From assembly GCA_030601885.1 (NCBI GenBank), contig JAUWAU010000007.1, forward strand, positions 182,664 to 246,663: 64,000 nt of DNA. The letters run 5' to 3'. Positions 1 through 8,026 of the stretch are shown one piece after another. This DNA comes from Armatimonadota bacterium. Lineage in GTDB: Bacteria; Armatimonadota; Zipacnadia; JAUWAU01. The notes beneath the pieces were generated by a model. The model did not search any database, was not told where the DNA came from, and worked only from the letters and a program-made list of their open reading frames with translations. Both the position numbers and the translations under genes were made by a program. How positions within the stretch are numbered: the stretch's first letter is position 1; each line of letters begins with the position of its first letter.

Positions 1-500
1 AACGAGTTGGACCTGCCGCTGGCGTGGAACGACGGCAACCGCTTTCATCCTGGCTCCCTCCCGTGCGCCACCATGGTTCCCGTTGTGAGCATCCTACCCT
101 CCAAGGGGCTCGGCAATGGCGGGGGGGCCGACATGCCAATACGGAGACCGAGAGCGGTTTACATACTGCGGACGGTGTTATATATGTACCTCAGGGCCTC
201 TGCATCGTACGGTGCCGAGCACCCATACCACGGTGAAGGCCAATGAAAGACGATGAAGTCGGGCGGCCTTCTCATCGAACGCATCCACGAGCCGCAGCCG
301 ACGGAAGAAGCCTGCCGGCAGGATCCTCGTCTGCACAAATGGCGCTTAGCGCCGATTTTCCTGTATGTGAAGGCGCGGCGGGCCACGACACCAAGCGCGG
401 GTTGACCCCGTACGGGGTGCCGTACGGCACGCCGCTTCAGACAGGCGTCCCCGCTTGCTACTCTGCGAAGTAGCTCGCTACGTAGCACGAGTCAGACAGG
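1..500. other. Left-edge region without a supportable gene
   Basis: I see no recognisable gene here. One plus-strand frame is open from the left edge to 246 and could be the tail of a gene that starts outside the window. Its translation resembles no family I know and its composition is not convincingly coding. Short frames at 243-473 (+) and 159-488 (-) overlap each other and also look non-coding. Confidence 0.4.
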
Positions 501-502
501 GA

Positions 503-523
503 CGAGCAAGCCGTGGCACACGG
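503..523. repeat. Copy of a dispersed palindromic repeat (family 2)
   Basis: This 21-bp segment is the exact reverse complement of 49752-49772, where it forms half of a hairpin containing CACGGCTTG/CAAGCCGTG. It lies just upstream of the RAYT transposase unit, so two dispersed repeat families meet here. Confidence 0.6.
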
Positions 524-550
524 CGGCAGATGGCCGGGCGGAGGTGGGAA

Positions 551-1167
551 TTGTAGCGCGGGGTCTACGTCCCCCGCCTGGCTGGGGTGGCGGGCGCCTC
601 ATCCTGCAGAGGCCTGCCGCATCATCGGAACGAACTTCCACTACATGCACAAGCACCTCCGGCGCCTGGGGCAGGTCTGGGTCGAGCCGCCGATCTACCT
701 CGTCACCATCTGCACCACCCAACGCGACCGCCTGCTCGCCAGGAACGCCATGGCCCGTGAGATCGCGAGTGCCCTCCACGACACCTCTGAGAGAACGGGC
801 TGGCGTGTGGGCCGGTATGTCGTGATGCCGGACCACATCCATTTCTTCTGCTCGCCGATGGCGGATGCTGCAAGCCTGTCGGATTTCGTCGGGATGTGGA
901 AGCGGTGGACGACGCGGCTGGCGTGGCGCCAGGGCCATGAGGGACGCCTGTGGCAGCCCGAGTTCTTCGACCACCTGCTCCGCAGCGACGAGTCGTATGC
1001 CCAGAAATGGGACTATGTGGCGCAGAACCCGGTGAGAGCGGGGCTGTGCGGCAAGCCGGACGAGTGGCCGTATCAAGGTGAGATAGTGCCGCTGGAGATG
1101 TAGGCAGGGACACCACAGCGCCTTCCGCCACAGCAGCCAGGCGGGGGACGTAGACCCCGCGCTACAA
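551..1167 (+). mobile_element. RAYT unit bounded by 34-bp perfect inverted repeats
   Basis: Bases 551-584 and 1134-1167 are perfect 34-bp inverted repeats of each other. Each is itself an imperfect hairpin (GCGGGG / CCCCCGC). They bracket a Y1-type transposase gene. This is the arrangement known for REP-associated tyrosine transposases flanked by their REP sequences. Related palindromes occur at 12351, 49601, 50241, 54016, 54092 and 54135, which suggests that this gene, or a relative elsewhere in the genome, spreads them. Confidence 0.8.
645..1103 (+). CDS. REP-associated tyrosine transposase (RAYT, Y1_Tnp/IS200-like)
   Basis: A 152-residue protein of the IS200/IS605-like Y1 transposase superfamily. 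The HUH metal-binding motif is in MPDHIHFF, and the C-terminal ESYAQKWDYVAQNPVRAGL segment carries the likely catalytic tyrosine, followed by the NPVRAGL signature typical of RAYTs. The frame is open upstream to 513, but those residues are translated terminal repeat. The ATG at 645 (MHKHLRR) is the credible start and gives a normal RAYT length. These enzymes nick and rejoin single-stranded REP hairpins and are usually single-copy domesticated genes rather than active insertion sequences. The perfect flanking repeats argue for recent function. The exact start is less certain than the family. Confidence 0.85.
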   Translation: MHKHLRRLGQVWVEPPIYLVTICTTQRDRLLARNAMAREIASALHDTSERTGWRVGRYVVMPDHIHFFCSPMADAASLSDFVGMWKRWTTRLAWRQGHEGRLWQPEFFDHLLRSDESYAQKWDYVAQNPVRAGLCGKPDEWPYQGEIVPLEM

Positions 1168-1240
1168 CGCCACCGCGGCCAAGCCGGGAACGGAGCTCCG
1201 CCTGTCGGGGAAACGTGCGTACAAGGAGGAGGATGTGCCC

Positions 1241-3013
1241 ATGTGGACTCGGTTGGATGAATGCCGGCGAGTATTGCTATTCGCGGCGGTCGGCGCGCTG
1301 CTCGTTACCGGTTCGTGCCGGGCCGGGAACGAAGTGGTCCCAGAAAGGCTCCTCACGGACCCGCCGACGCTCAAATGCCTCGGCTTCCGGTGGTACGTCG
1401 AGGGCGACGACAACCGCAACGCGACCGTTACGGTGAATTACCGAAAAACAGGCGAGACGGAGTGGCGCGAGGCGCTGCCCATGCTTCGGGTGCACCGCGA
1501 GTTGGTCAATCAGGATTACGGGCCATACCGGTGCGGCAACCTGTTCGCCGGCAGCGTCATGGAGCTGGAGCCAGACACCGAATACGAGGTGCGCTTTGAG
1601 CTTCGCGATCCCGACGGCGGCGCGGCTGAGGAGACAGCCACGGTGCACACGCGGGCCGTGCCAGAGACGCCGGCCCCGTTGCGCACGCTCCACGTGTATC
1701 CACCGGACCACGCCGGCGCCAAGACGCTCCCGGCGCTCGATAGCCTGGCTGACGCCGTGGCGGCGGTGCAGCCTGGCGACCTGGCGCTGCTGTATCCCGG
1801 CGTGCACAAAGGCCCACTGCAGATCAAAACCAGCGGCACGCGGGAGCATCCAATCGTCTTCCGCGGGGTTACCGATGGCGAGGCGATTATCGAAGGCTCC
1901 GGCCATGGCGAGGACCTGCTCAACATCGACGGAGCCGACTACCTGATGTTCGAGCACCTCACGCTCCGAGGGGCGCGGGCAGCGATTCGCGCCGGAAAGA
2001 CGGGCAGTCCGGGCGCCACGGGCCTCGTGGTGCGGCGCTGCACGATCCTCGACTCGGTGACCGGCATCATCACCTACTCGGAGAACTCGACCAACTGGTA
2101 TATCGCCGATAACGTCATCACCGGGTTCAACCCCACCTGGTACCCGCGCCCCAAGGAGTACATGTCTCCGGCCCACACGGGCGTAAACATCTACGGTCGC
2201 GGCCATGTGGTCTGCTATAACCGCATCAGCCGATACAGCGACGCGCTGGCCATCGCCAACTTCGGGCCGCCGGTTGAGGACGTGGAGAAGCATTGCGTCG
2301 CCATCGACTTCTACAACAACGACCTCTCCTTCGCCCAGGACGACGGCATCGAGGCCGACTTCGGATGTCACAACGTCCGCGTCTTCCGGAACCGCGTCAC
2401 CAACGCCCATTCGGGCCTGAGCGCCCAGCCGTTCTATGGCGGCCCGTGCTACTTCACCCGCAATGCGCTGTACTGTATCACGGGCGCCACGCTCAAGCTC
2501 CACAACTACTGCAGCGGGCTGGAGATCTACCATAACAGCTGTGTGGCGTCTGGGCGGGGCTTTGGCTCCTTCCACAAGTGGCAGAACGGGATGCTCCGCA
2601 ACAATCTGTTCGTGGGCACGCAGCGCTACGCCATGGAGACGGGCTCCATCACACCGTACACGAGCCTCGACTACAATGGCTGGCGGCAGAACGAGGAGGG
2701 GCGCTTCCTCAAGTGGTTCGACGGCAACGACTGGACGCGGTATCTGTCCATCGAGGAGTTCCACAAGGGCTCGGGTCACGAGGAGCACGGGGTGAAGGTG
2801 GACTACGATATCTTCGTGAGCACCGTGCCGCCGGTCGAGGGGAAAAGGTACGAGCCGACCTTCGCGGACCTGCGGCTGAGGGAGGGATCGGCGGCCGTTG
2901 ACGCCGGCCAGGTGCTGGCGAACGTGAACGATGGCTTCGCGGGCGAGGCGCCGGATCTCGGCTGCTACGAGCTCGACCAGCCGCTGCCGCACTACGGCCC
3001 GCGACCGGAGTGA
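1241..3013 (+). CDS. Secreted right-handed parallel beta-helix protein
   Basis: About 590 residues. An N-terminal hydrophobic stretch (LLFAAVGALLVTG, followed by SC) indicates export, possibly as a lipoprotein, although the lipobox is weak. A short fibronectin-III-like region (FELRDPDGG) is followed by a long series of parallel beta-helix rungs with LTLRGARAAI, CTILDSVTGI, NRITRY-like and FYNNDLSF repeats, as in pectate-lyase-fold and chondroitinase-B-like proteins. The C-terminus has the DLGCYE motif common in such exported proteins. Its substrate cannot be told. A GTG at 1235 also fits the frame, but the strong AAGGAGGAGG at 1223-1232 is spaced for the ATG at 1241. It stands alone between the RAYT unit and the convergent regulator gene. 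Confidence 0.75.
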   Translation: MWTRLDECRRVLLFAAVGALLVTGSCRAGNEVVPERLLTDPPTLKCLGFRWYVEGDDNRNATVTVNYRKTGETEWREALPMLRVHRELVNQDYGPYRCGNLFAGSVMELEPDTEYEVRFELRDPDGGAAEETATVHTRAVPETPAPLRTLHVYPPDHAGAKTLPALDSLADAVAAVQPGDLALLYPGVHKGPLQIKTSGTREHPIVFRGVTDGEAIIEGSGHGEDLLNIDGADYLMFEHLTLRGARAAIRAGKTGSPGATGLVVRRCTILDSVTGIITYSENSTNWYIADNVITGFNPTWYPRPKEYMSPAHTGVNIYGRGHVVCYNRISRYSDALAIANFGPPVEDVEKHCVAIDFYNNDLSFAQDDGIEADFGCHNVRVFRNRVTNAHSGLSAQPFYGGPCYFTRNALYCITGATLKLHNYCSGLEIYHNSCVASGRGFGSFHKWQNGMLRNNLFVGTQRYAMETGSITPYTSLDYNGWRQNEEGRFLKWFDGNDWTRYLSIEEFHKGSGHEEHGVKVDYDIFVSTVPPVEGKRYEPTFADLRLREGSAAVDAGQVLANVNDGFAGEAPDLGCYELDQPLPHYGPRPE

Positions 3014-3061
3014 CACGACGAAGGGGTAAGAGCCCCAGCGGGCACGAGGCCACCGTCGCCC

Positions 3062-4645
3062 CTATGCCACATCGATCTGATACTGCCGCAGCTTGCGATA
3101 CAGGGTATCGCGGTGAATGCCGAGCACTTCCGCGGCCCTGGTACGGTTGCCGCCGAGCAGACGCAGCACGTTGGCGATGTGCTTCGCCTCAAGCTCGTCG
3201 AGAGACGCGAGGGCTGACGCTTGGCCGCTGGGCGAGAGAAAGGCGAAGTCGGCCGCCGTGAGCCGGTCCCCGGGCGCCAGCACGACGGCGCGTTCGATGG
3301 CGTTTTCCAGCTCCCGTACGTTTCCCGGCCAGTCGTACTGCTGCAGCAGGTCCATGGCGTCGTCGTCAATGCCCTCGATGCGCCGTGGTATGCGTTCGCA
3401 GGCACGCGCCACGAAGGCCTTGGCCAGCACGGGGGTGTCATCGGGCCGCTCTCGCAGCGGCGGTATCTCCATAGCGATGACGTTAAGCCTGTAGTAGAGG
3501 TCGCGTCGAAACGCAGGCCGTCTGCGCGGGGACAGCAAGTCCTGGTTGGTGAGCGCCAGGACCCGGATGTCCACTTTGATAGGCGCTGTCCCGCCGACCC
3601 GCTCGAATTCTCGCTCCTGCAGCGCCCGCAGCAGCTTCACCTGCATCTTCGGCGACATTTCGCCGACCTCGTCGAGCATGAGCGTGCCGCCGTCGGCCAA
3701 CTCGAAGCGCCCAGCGCGCTGCTCGTAGGCGTCGGTGAAGGCGCCGCGCTCGTGGCCGAAAAGCTCCAGCTCCAGGAGATCCTCGGGCAACGCGGCACAA
3801 TTGACTTTCACGAACGGCTCGGTACGCCGGAGGCTGCCGTCGTGTATGGCCTGGGCGACCAGCTCCTTGCCCGTGCCGGTCTCGCCGGTGATGAGCACGG
3901 ACGAGTCAGTGGGCGCAACGCGGCCGATGATCGCCAGCACCTCGCGTATCTGCGAGCTCGTGCCCAATATGGGACCGTTTCGGCCCTGCACGCCCGGCGC
4001 ACTGCGAATCTTTCGAAGCGCGCGGCGCAGTGCGTCTTGCGGGCTCGCGGTCCCCAGATATTCGTCGGGAGGCACGTACTCGAGGTTCTGCAGCGGCTCA
4101 TCGTGCAGCATGACAAGCGGGTGGGTCTTGATGACTTCAAGGAGCATGTTTTCCGGAAACTTCTCACGGTTGTATATGCACAAGCCGGTCATTGGAATGC
4201 GCGGAAGAAGGTAGTTCACCTTCGCTTCGTATTCTGCCAGACGCTCGGCGCCACGAACGTCCCGCAGGGCCCACGTCATTTCGCCCGCCGCGCGCAGCCC
4301 GGCGTATCCGGACTCCTGCGCCTCGGTGGCAGACGCTGTGAACTGGTCAAGGACACGTTGGGGGTCGAAGCGCCCCCCCTCAAGGTAGAAGTCATCGCGA
4401 CCCAAGATGCAGAGCTGTCCGGCATCAACGAGGGGCTCCGCGGTAACGCCCGCACCTTCGAGGGCCGCCAGAACCGCCTCTGGGGGCGTGTCGTCCACGA
4501 TGTAGACGCATCGCTCGTTGTTCTCCAGCCCCGCTTTCAGAAACGGTATGGCCAGTGCCAGACCCGCTTCGCGGTTGCCACAAATGCAGCACAAGTGGTC
4601 GCCCCTCGCGATAGTCCTGACGACTTTCTGTGGGACCACAGCCAT
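3062..4645 (-). CDS. MEDS-domain sigma-54-dependent activator A
   Basis: A 527-residue regulator. Residues ~13-190 form a MEDS (DcmR-type sensory) domain, beginning [14 protein letters not shown] and including [13 protein letters not shown] sigma-54 AAA+ domain follows, with Walker A GETGTGKE, Walker [12 protein letters not shown], and GAFTDA in place of the canonical GAFTGA loop. The C-terminus is a Fis-type helix-turn-helix ([20 protein letters not shown]). It should activate a sigma-54 promoter in response to a small signal sensed by MEDS. No receiver domain is present. The frame extends to 4786, but MAVVPQKVV at 4645 aligns with the start of its paralogue at 7730. Its AAA+ core is almost identical in DNA to that of the 6087-7730 gene. 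Confidence 0.88.
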   Translation of the reverse strand: MAVVPQKVVRTIARGDHLCCICGNREAGLALAIPFLKAGLENNERCVYIVDDTPPEAVLAALEGAGVTAEPLVDAGQLCILGRDDFYLEGGRFDPQRVLDQFTASATEAQESGYAGLRAAGEMTWALRDVRGAERLAEYEAKVNYLLPRIPMTGLCIYNREKFPENMLLEVIKTHPLVMLHDEPLQNLEYVPPDEYLGTASPQDALRRALRKIRSAPGVQGRNGPILGTSSQIREVLAIIGRVAPTDSSVLITGETGTGKELVAQAIHDGSLRRTEPFVKVNCAALPEDLLELELFGHERGAFTDAYEQRAGRFELADGGTLMLDEVGEMSPKMQVKLLRALQEREFERVGGTAPIKVDIRVLALTNQDLLSPRRRPAFRRDLYYRLNVIAMEIPPLRERPDDTPVLAKAFVARACERIPRRIEGIDDDAMDLLQQYDWPGNVRELENAIERAVVLAPGDRLTAADFAFLSPSGQASALASLDELEAKHIANVLRLLGGNRTRAAEVLGIHRDTLYRKLRQYQIDVA

Positions 4646-5166
4646 TGGGTCCTCACTCCATTGACAGACGTGCGTGACGCCACGGGGCCAAGCAGAGGCA
4701 CTACTGTGCTGCGATGAATCGGCGATCGTAGATGCGAAGTGCTTGTACGCTAGAACATGCCCCGGCGTCGGACATGGCTCATACAATAGTGAGCTACCCG
4801 CACGACAGGACGGAGTACAAGTGTACCCCCAATCTTGAATCGTGTCAATAGTGGGAAGGCGAGAAGGCAGCAGCCGGTTTGGGTTCTCTGGTGTTATTGC
4901 CTCAGCGCTACCGGGGCGCGGGCGGGCAAAGGCGGCTCAGGGTGGCGGGAGTCCACGGAGTGGCCGTTCACCAGAGATGCGCTACGCTCGTTCCACGTCG
5001 GCCCGGATTATCCTCTGATGTCTCAAAAACCGACAATCCTGGCCGGCCAGCGCCGCAAAACCCGACAGTTCTTGCGCTCTCGCCCGCGCCGACATCGCCC
5101 CCAAGCTCCGCCGCTCACCCACTCAGCGCATGGTTCGCCCGAATGTGCCCCGCGGTGCTCGCCGGT

Positions 5167-5184
5167 CAGGCAATCTCGTTGCAG
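5167..5184 (+). promoter_or_regulatory. Candidate sigma-54 (-24/-12) promoter for spoVS
   Basis: The sequence aGGCAatctcgttGCa has GG at 5169-5170 and GC at 5181-5182, exactly ten bases apart. It keeps GGCA of the -24 element and TTGCA of the -12 element of the consensus TGGCAC-N5-TTGCA. It lies ~70 bases upstream of the spoVS GTG codon, and genes for two sigma-54 activators flank spoVS. This is pattern recognition only; no transcript data are available. Confidence 0.5.
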
Positions 5185-5251
5185 GAAAGGGGCTGAACAG
5201 ATCAACCACCAGCGAGATCGATGCAGGCGTGGCAGCAAGGGGAAAGCAAGA

Positions 5252-5524
5252 GTGGATGTCCTGAGGGTCTCCTCCCGTTCCGATCCAAATGCTGTGGCAG
5301 GTGCTGTGGCTGGCAGGGTGCGTGAGCAGGGACGTGCTGAGATTCGGACGATCGGAGCCGCCGCCTTGAACCAGGCGGTCAAGTCCGTCGCGGTCGCCCG
5401 AGGCTTCCTGGCGCCGGCGGGTACGGACCTCGTCTTTCGTCCGGCCTTCGTTGATATCGAACTCGATGGCAGCGGGCGCACGGCGATCAAGTTGTTCGTT
5501 GAACCCGCCCAACCGGGCGGGTGA
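5252..5524 (+). CDS. spoVS: Stage V sporulation protein S-like protein (copy 1)
   Basis: A 90-residue Alba-fold SpoVS family protein, with the conserved core RSDPNAVAGAVAG, GAAALNQAVKSVAVARGFL and FVDIELDG. The GTG at 5252 follows AAGGGGAAAG, and the resulting length is identical to the second copy at 47890-48162. About 30 bases of leader before the start also resemble that copy. SpoVS proteins affect sporulation and septation in Bacillus and occur in many non-sporulating Terrabacteria, where their role is poorly known. This copy is separated from rny-ymdB and sits between two sigma-54 activator genes, which implies independent regulation. The frame is open upstream to 4835, but that part is not coding. 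Confidence 0.88.
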   Translation: MDVLRVSSRSDPNAVAGAVAGRVREQGRAEIRTIGAAALNQAVKSVAVARGFLAPAGTDLVFRPAFVDIELDGSGRTAIKLFVEPAQPGG

Positions 5525-6086
5525 TCTCCGCCGCCCAGAGACGGAGACCAAGCGTGCCGGCATCGTAGGAAAGCGTACCGCGCGACCACATCGTCACACC
5601 AACACCTGATCGCAACGGGGGCGCGTAAGAGCCGGAGGTGGGCCCGTGATCTACGAAGCCGGGCAGAGGGCACGGAGCGCAGGACGCTATCGCTGCAGTG
5701 GCGCCGGGAAGAGCCGTTGCATGAGAGCTATTGTGGTTGGCGAGGACGCAGTGCTACCCTTCTGCGATGTCTGCAATGACCCGCGGAGCGTATGGTTTCT
5801 CGTTGAGCGTTTCCCGCGCGTCGAGATCAGCAGGTCTCCGAGAGCTCCGGACGAGGATGCAATCGCCGGGCGGCAACGCAGAGCGCCTGAGGTCTAACTG
5901 TTCTTGCGCGGTCGAGCCACGTGGGTGTGGGTGTGGATGGCCCGAGGTGGGTGAGCGTACTGTGGGCCGGTAGATTTCAGAGGGAGCAGCGTGGGTGTAG
6001 CGATGGGCGGCCGCTCGAGGGGAACCGAGCGGCCGCCCGAGGTGGTCTATGTGTTCGTCCTCCCGGAAGCTCGGATTCCCCGGCGT
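5525..6086. other. Intergenic region with a strong hairpin
   Basis: No convincing gene lies between spoVS and the end of the second activator. A short frame at 5646-5897 (+) has no family resemblance. The main structure is the 13-bp-stem palindrome at 6005-6038. Confidence 0.4.
6005..6038. terminator. 13-bp-stem hairpin downstream of activator B
   Basis: GGGCGGCCGCTCG (6005-6017) pairs perfectly with CGAGCGGCCGCCC (6026-6038) across an 8-base loop. It lies ~50 bases past the stop codon of the minus-strand activator. No T-run follows on either strand, so it may be a U-tract-less terminator, a 3'-end stabiliser or simply a palindrome. Confidence 0.35.
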
Positions 6087-7730
6087 TTATGATACCACGG
6101 CCACAGCAGCCCTCTGGCGTTCCCTTCCGTTTCCCCTTCCCCTGGCGTTAGGCTGTTCGATGCCATACTGACGCAGCTTGCGATACAGCGTGTCGCGATG
6201 AATGCCGAGCACATCCGCGGCCTTTGTGCGGTTGCCATCGACCAGGCGGAGAACGGTCGCGATGTGCTTTGCCTCCACCTCGTTCAGGGACGCGAGAGGG
6301 GACGGCTGGTCCCCGGGCCTGAGAAAGGCGAAGTCGGCGGCAGCCAGGTGACCGTTCCGCGTGAGGACGACAGCTCGTTCGATGGCGTTCTCCAACTCAC
6401 GCACGTTCCCTGGCCAATCGTACTGCTGCAGCAGGTCCATGGCGTCGTCGTCAATGCCCTCGATGCGCCGTGGTATGCGCTCGCAGGCACGCGCCACGAA
6501 GGCCTTGGCCAGCACGGGGATGTCATCGGGCCGCTCTCGCAGCGGCGGTATCTCCATAGCGATGACGTTAAGCCTGTAGTAGAGGTCGCGTCGAAACGCG
6601 GGCCGTCTGCGCGGGGACAGCAAGTCCTGGTTGGTGAGCGCCAGGACCCGGATGTCCACCTTGATAGGCTTCGTGCCGCCGACTCGCTCGAATTCTCGCT
6701 CCTGCAGCGCCCGCAGCAGCTTCACCTGCATCTTCGGCGACATTTCGCCGACCTCGTCGAGCATGAGCGTGCCACCGTCGGCCAGCTCGAAGCGCCCCGG
6801 GCGCTGCTCGTAGGCGTCGGTGAAGGCGCCGCGCTCGTGGCCGAAAAGCTCCAGCTCCAGGAGATCCTCGGGCAACGCGGCACAGTTGACTTTGATGAAG
6901 GGCTGGTTGCGGCGGGGGCTGCGGTCGTGTATGGCCTGGGCGACCAGCTCCTTGCCCGTGCCGGTGTCGCCGCTGATGAGCACAGACGAACCCGTGGGCG
7001 CAACACGGTCGATGATCTCCAGCACTTGGCGAATCTCTGGGCTTGCACCCAATATGCGGCGGTCCGCCCCCCCGGCGCCTGGCGTGTCTCCGATCTTGCG
7101 GAGTTGCCGGCGCAGCACCTGTGCCGCGCTCGCCGTACCCAGGTATTCCTCAGGGGGGATGAACTCCACGTTCCGCACCAACTGCTCATGGAGCACGACG
7201 AACGGATGCGTCTTTATCACATCCATGAGGGTCTTCTCGGGGAACTTACCGGACTCGTATATGCACAGCCCAGTCAGTGGAATGCTGAGATACAGAGGAT
7301 TGATCGTCGCTTCCAACTCCATCAGGAGCTTCAATGGGATGACGTGCCGCAGCGCCCACGTCATCTCCCCCACCAAGCGCACCCCGGCGTATCCCTGCTG
7401 CTGTGCTTCAGCGACGAACTCTCTGAGAGCGGCGAGCATCTGCTCCGGGTCGAACTGGTCGCCGTCCTGACCGAATTCATCCCCAGTCATAATCAGGAGC
7501 TGCCCGGCATCAATGAGCTGCTTCACAGCCACTCCCGCATCCGAGAAGGCTCGCACGAGGCGCGCTGGCGGCGTCTCGCCCACGACATAGCAACATCGCT
7601 CCCTGTTCTCGAGTCCGGCCTTGGCGAATGCCACTCCCCATGCCACGCCGGCTTCACGACTGTCGGGGATATAGCAGAGGTGGTCTCCTACGGCGACACT
7701 ACTGGCAAGTTCCTCTGCGCCTACGGCCAT
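6087..7730 (-). CDS. MEDS-domain sigma-54-dependent activator B
   Basis: A 547-residue paralogue of the regulator at 3062-4645, with the same architecture: an N-terminal MEDS domain (GDHLCYIPDSREAG), a sigma-54 AAA+ domain (Walker A GDTGTGKE, Walker [16 protein letters not shown] loop) and a Fis-type helix-turn-helix ([20 protein letters not shown]). A low-complexity Arg/Gly-rich tail follows. The MEDS halves differ at roughly half of positions, whereas the AAA+ cores differ at only a handful of ~170 residues. That implies different signals with the same output mechanism, and points to recent conversion of the core. It is transcribed toward spoVS. The start at 7730 aligns with that of copy A. 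Confidence 0.88.
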   Translation of the reverse strand: MAVGAEELASSVAVGDHLCYIPDSREAGVAWGVAFAKAGLENRERCCYVVGETPPARLVRAFSDAGVAVKQLIDAGQLLIMTGDEFGQDGDQFDPEQMLAALREFVAEAQQQGYAGVRLVGEMTWALRHVIPLKLLMELEATINPLYLSIPLTGLCIYESGKFPEKTLMDVIKTHPFVVLHEQLVRNVEFIPPEEYLGTASAAQVLRRQLRKIGDTPGAGGADRRILGASPEIRQVLEIIDRVAPTGSSVLISGDTGTGKELVAQAIHDRSPRRNQPFIKVNCAALPEDLLELELFGHERGAFTDAYEQRPGRFELADGGTLMLDEVGEMSPKMQVKLLRALQEREFERVGGTKPIKVDIRVLALTNQDLLSPRRRPAFRRDLYYRLNVIAMEIPPLRERPDDIPVLAKAFVARACERIPRRIEGIDDDAMDLLQQYDWPGNVRELENAIERAVVLTRNGHLAAADFAFLRPGDQPSPLASLNEVEAKHIATVLRLVDGNRTKAADVLGIHRDTLYRKLRQYGIEQPNARGRGNGRERQRAAVAVVS

Positions 7731-7906
7731 CGCTCCTCACCTCACCCCATAGAAGACATTCACAGGGAGATGCGATCCAAGCGAGGCTGCCGCTGTGCTG
7801 CGATGGTCGTGGGTTATGAGGGTGCGAGTCGCTTGTCCCCTGCAAGGCCGCCAGCGTGTCGGACAATAGCCCGACGTCAGTCCACTGCCGCCCTCTGGTG
7901 CCGGTT

Positions 7907-7925
7907 GCCGGTTACCGGTTGCCAG
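7907..7925. repeat. Short GGTTGCC/GGTTACC tandem
   Basis: Three consecutive CCGGTTGCC/CCGGTTACC-type units lie in the ~300-base gap between activator B and the radical SAM gene. Nothing else was recognised in that gap. Confidence 0.4.
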
Positions 7926-8026
7926 TGTAGTATAATCCCACGACCGTGTCAATACGAGTTTAAAGATTGGTATCATCAAGAAGCTCGCGTCCGGCCTGCC
8001 CCGGGCTCCTTGGCGGCCCGCCGGCC

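Noticed and set aside
1277..3016. 579-codon minus-strand frame opposite the beta-helix protein
   Set aside because: It covers the same DNA as a gene with signal peptide, ribosome-binding site and clear beta-helix repeats. Its own translation has no recognisable domain.
3221..4717. Long plus-strand open frame opposite activator A, with a similar one at 6198-8072 opposite activator B
   Set aside because: They are antisense shadows of GC-rich genes. The proteins look like no family, and the duplicated part mirrors the duplicated AAA+ core on the other strand.
5706..5722. Second sigma-54-like GG-N10-GC site
   Set aside because: It keeps TTGC but lacks the GGCA part of the -24 element and no supported gene follows, so it may be chance.
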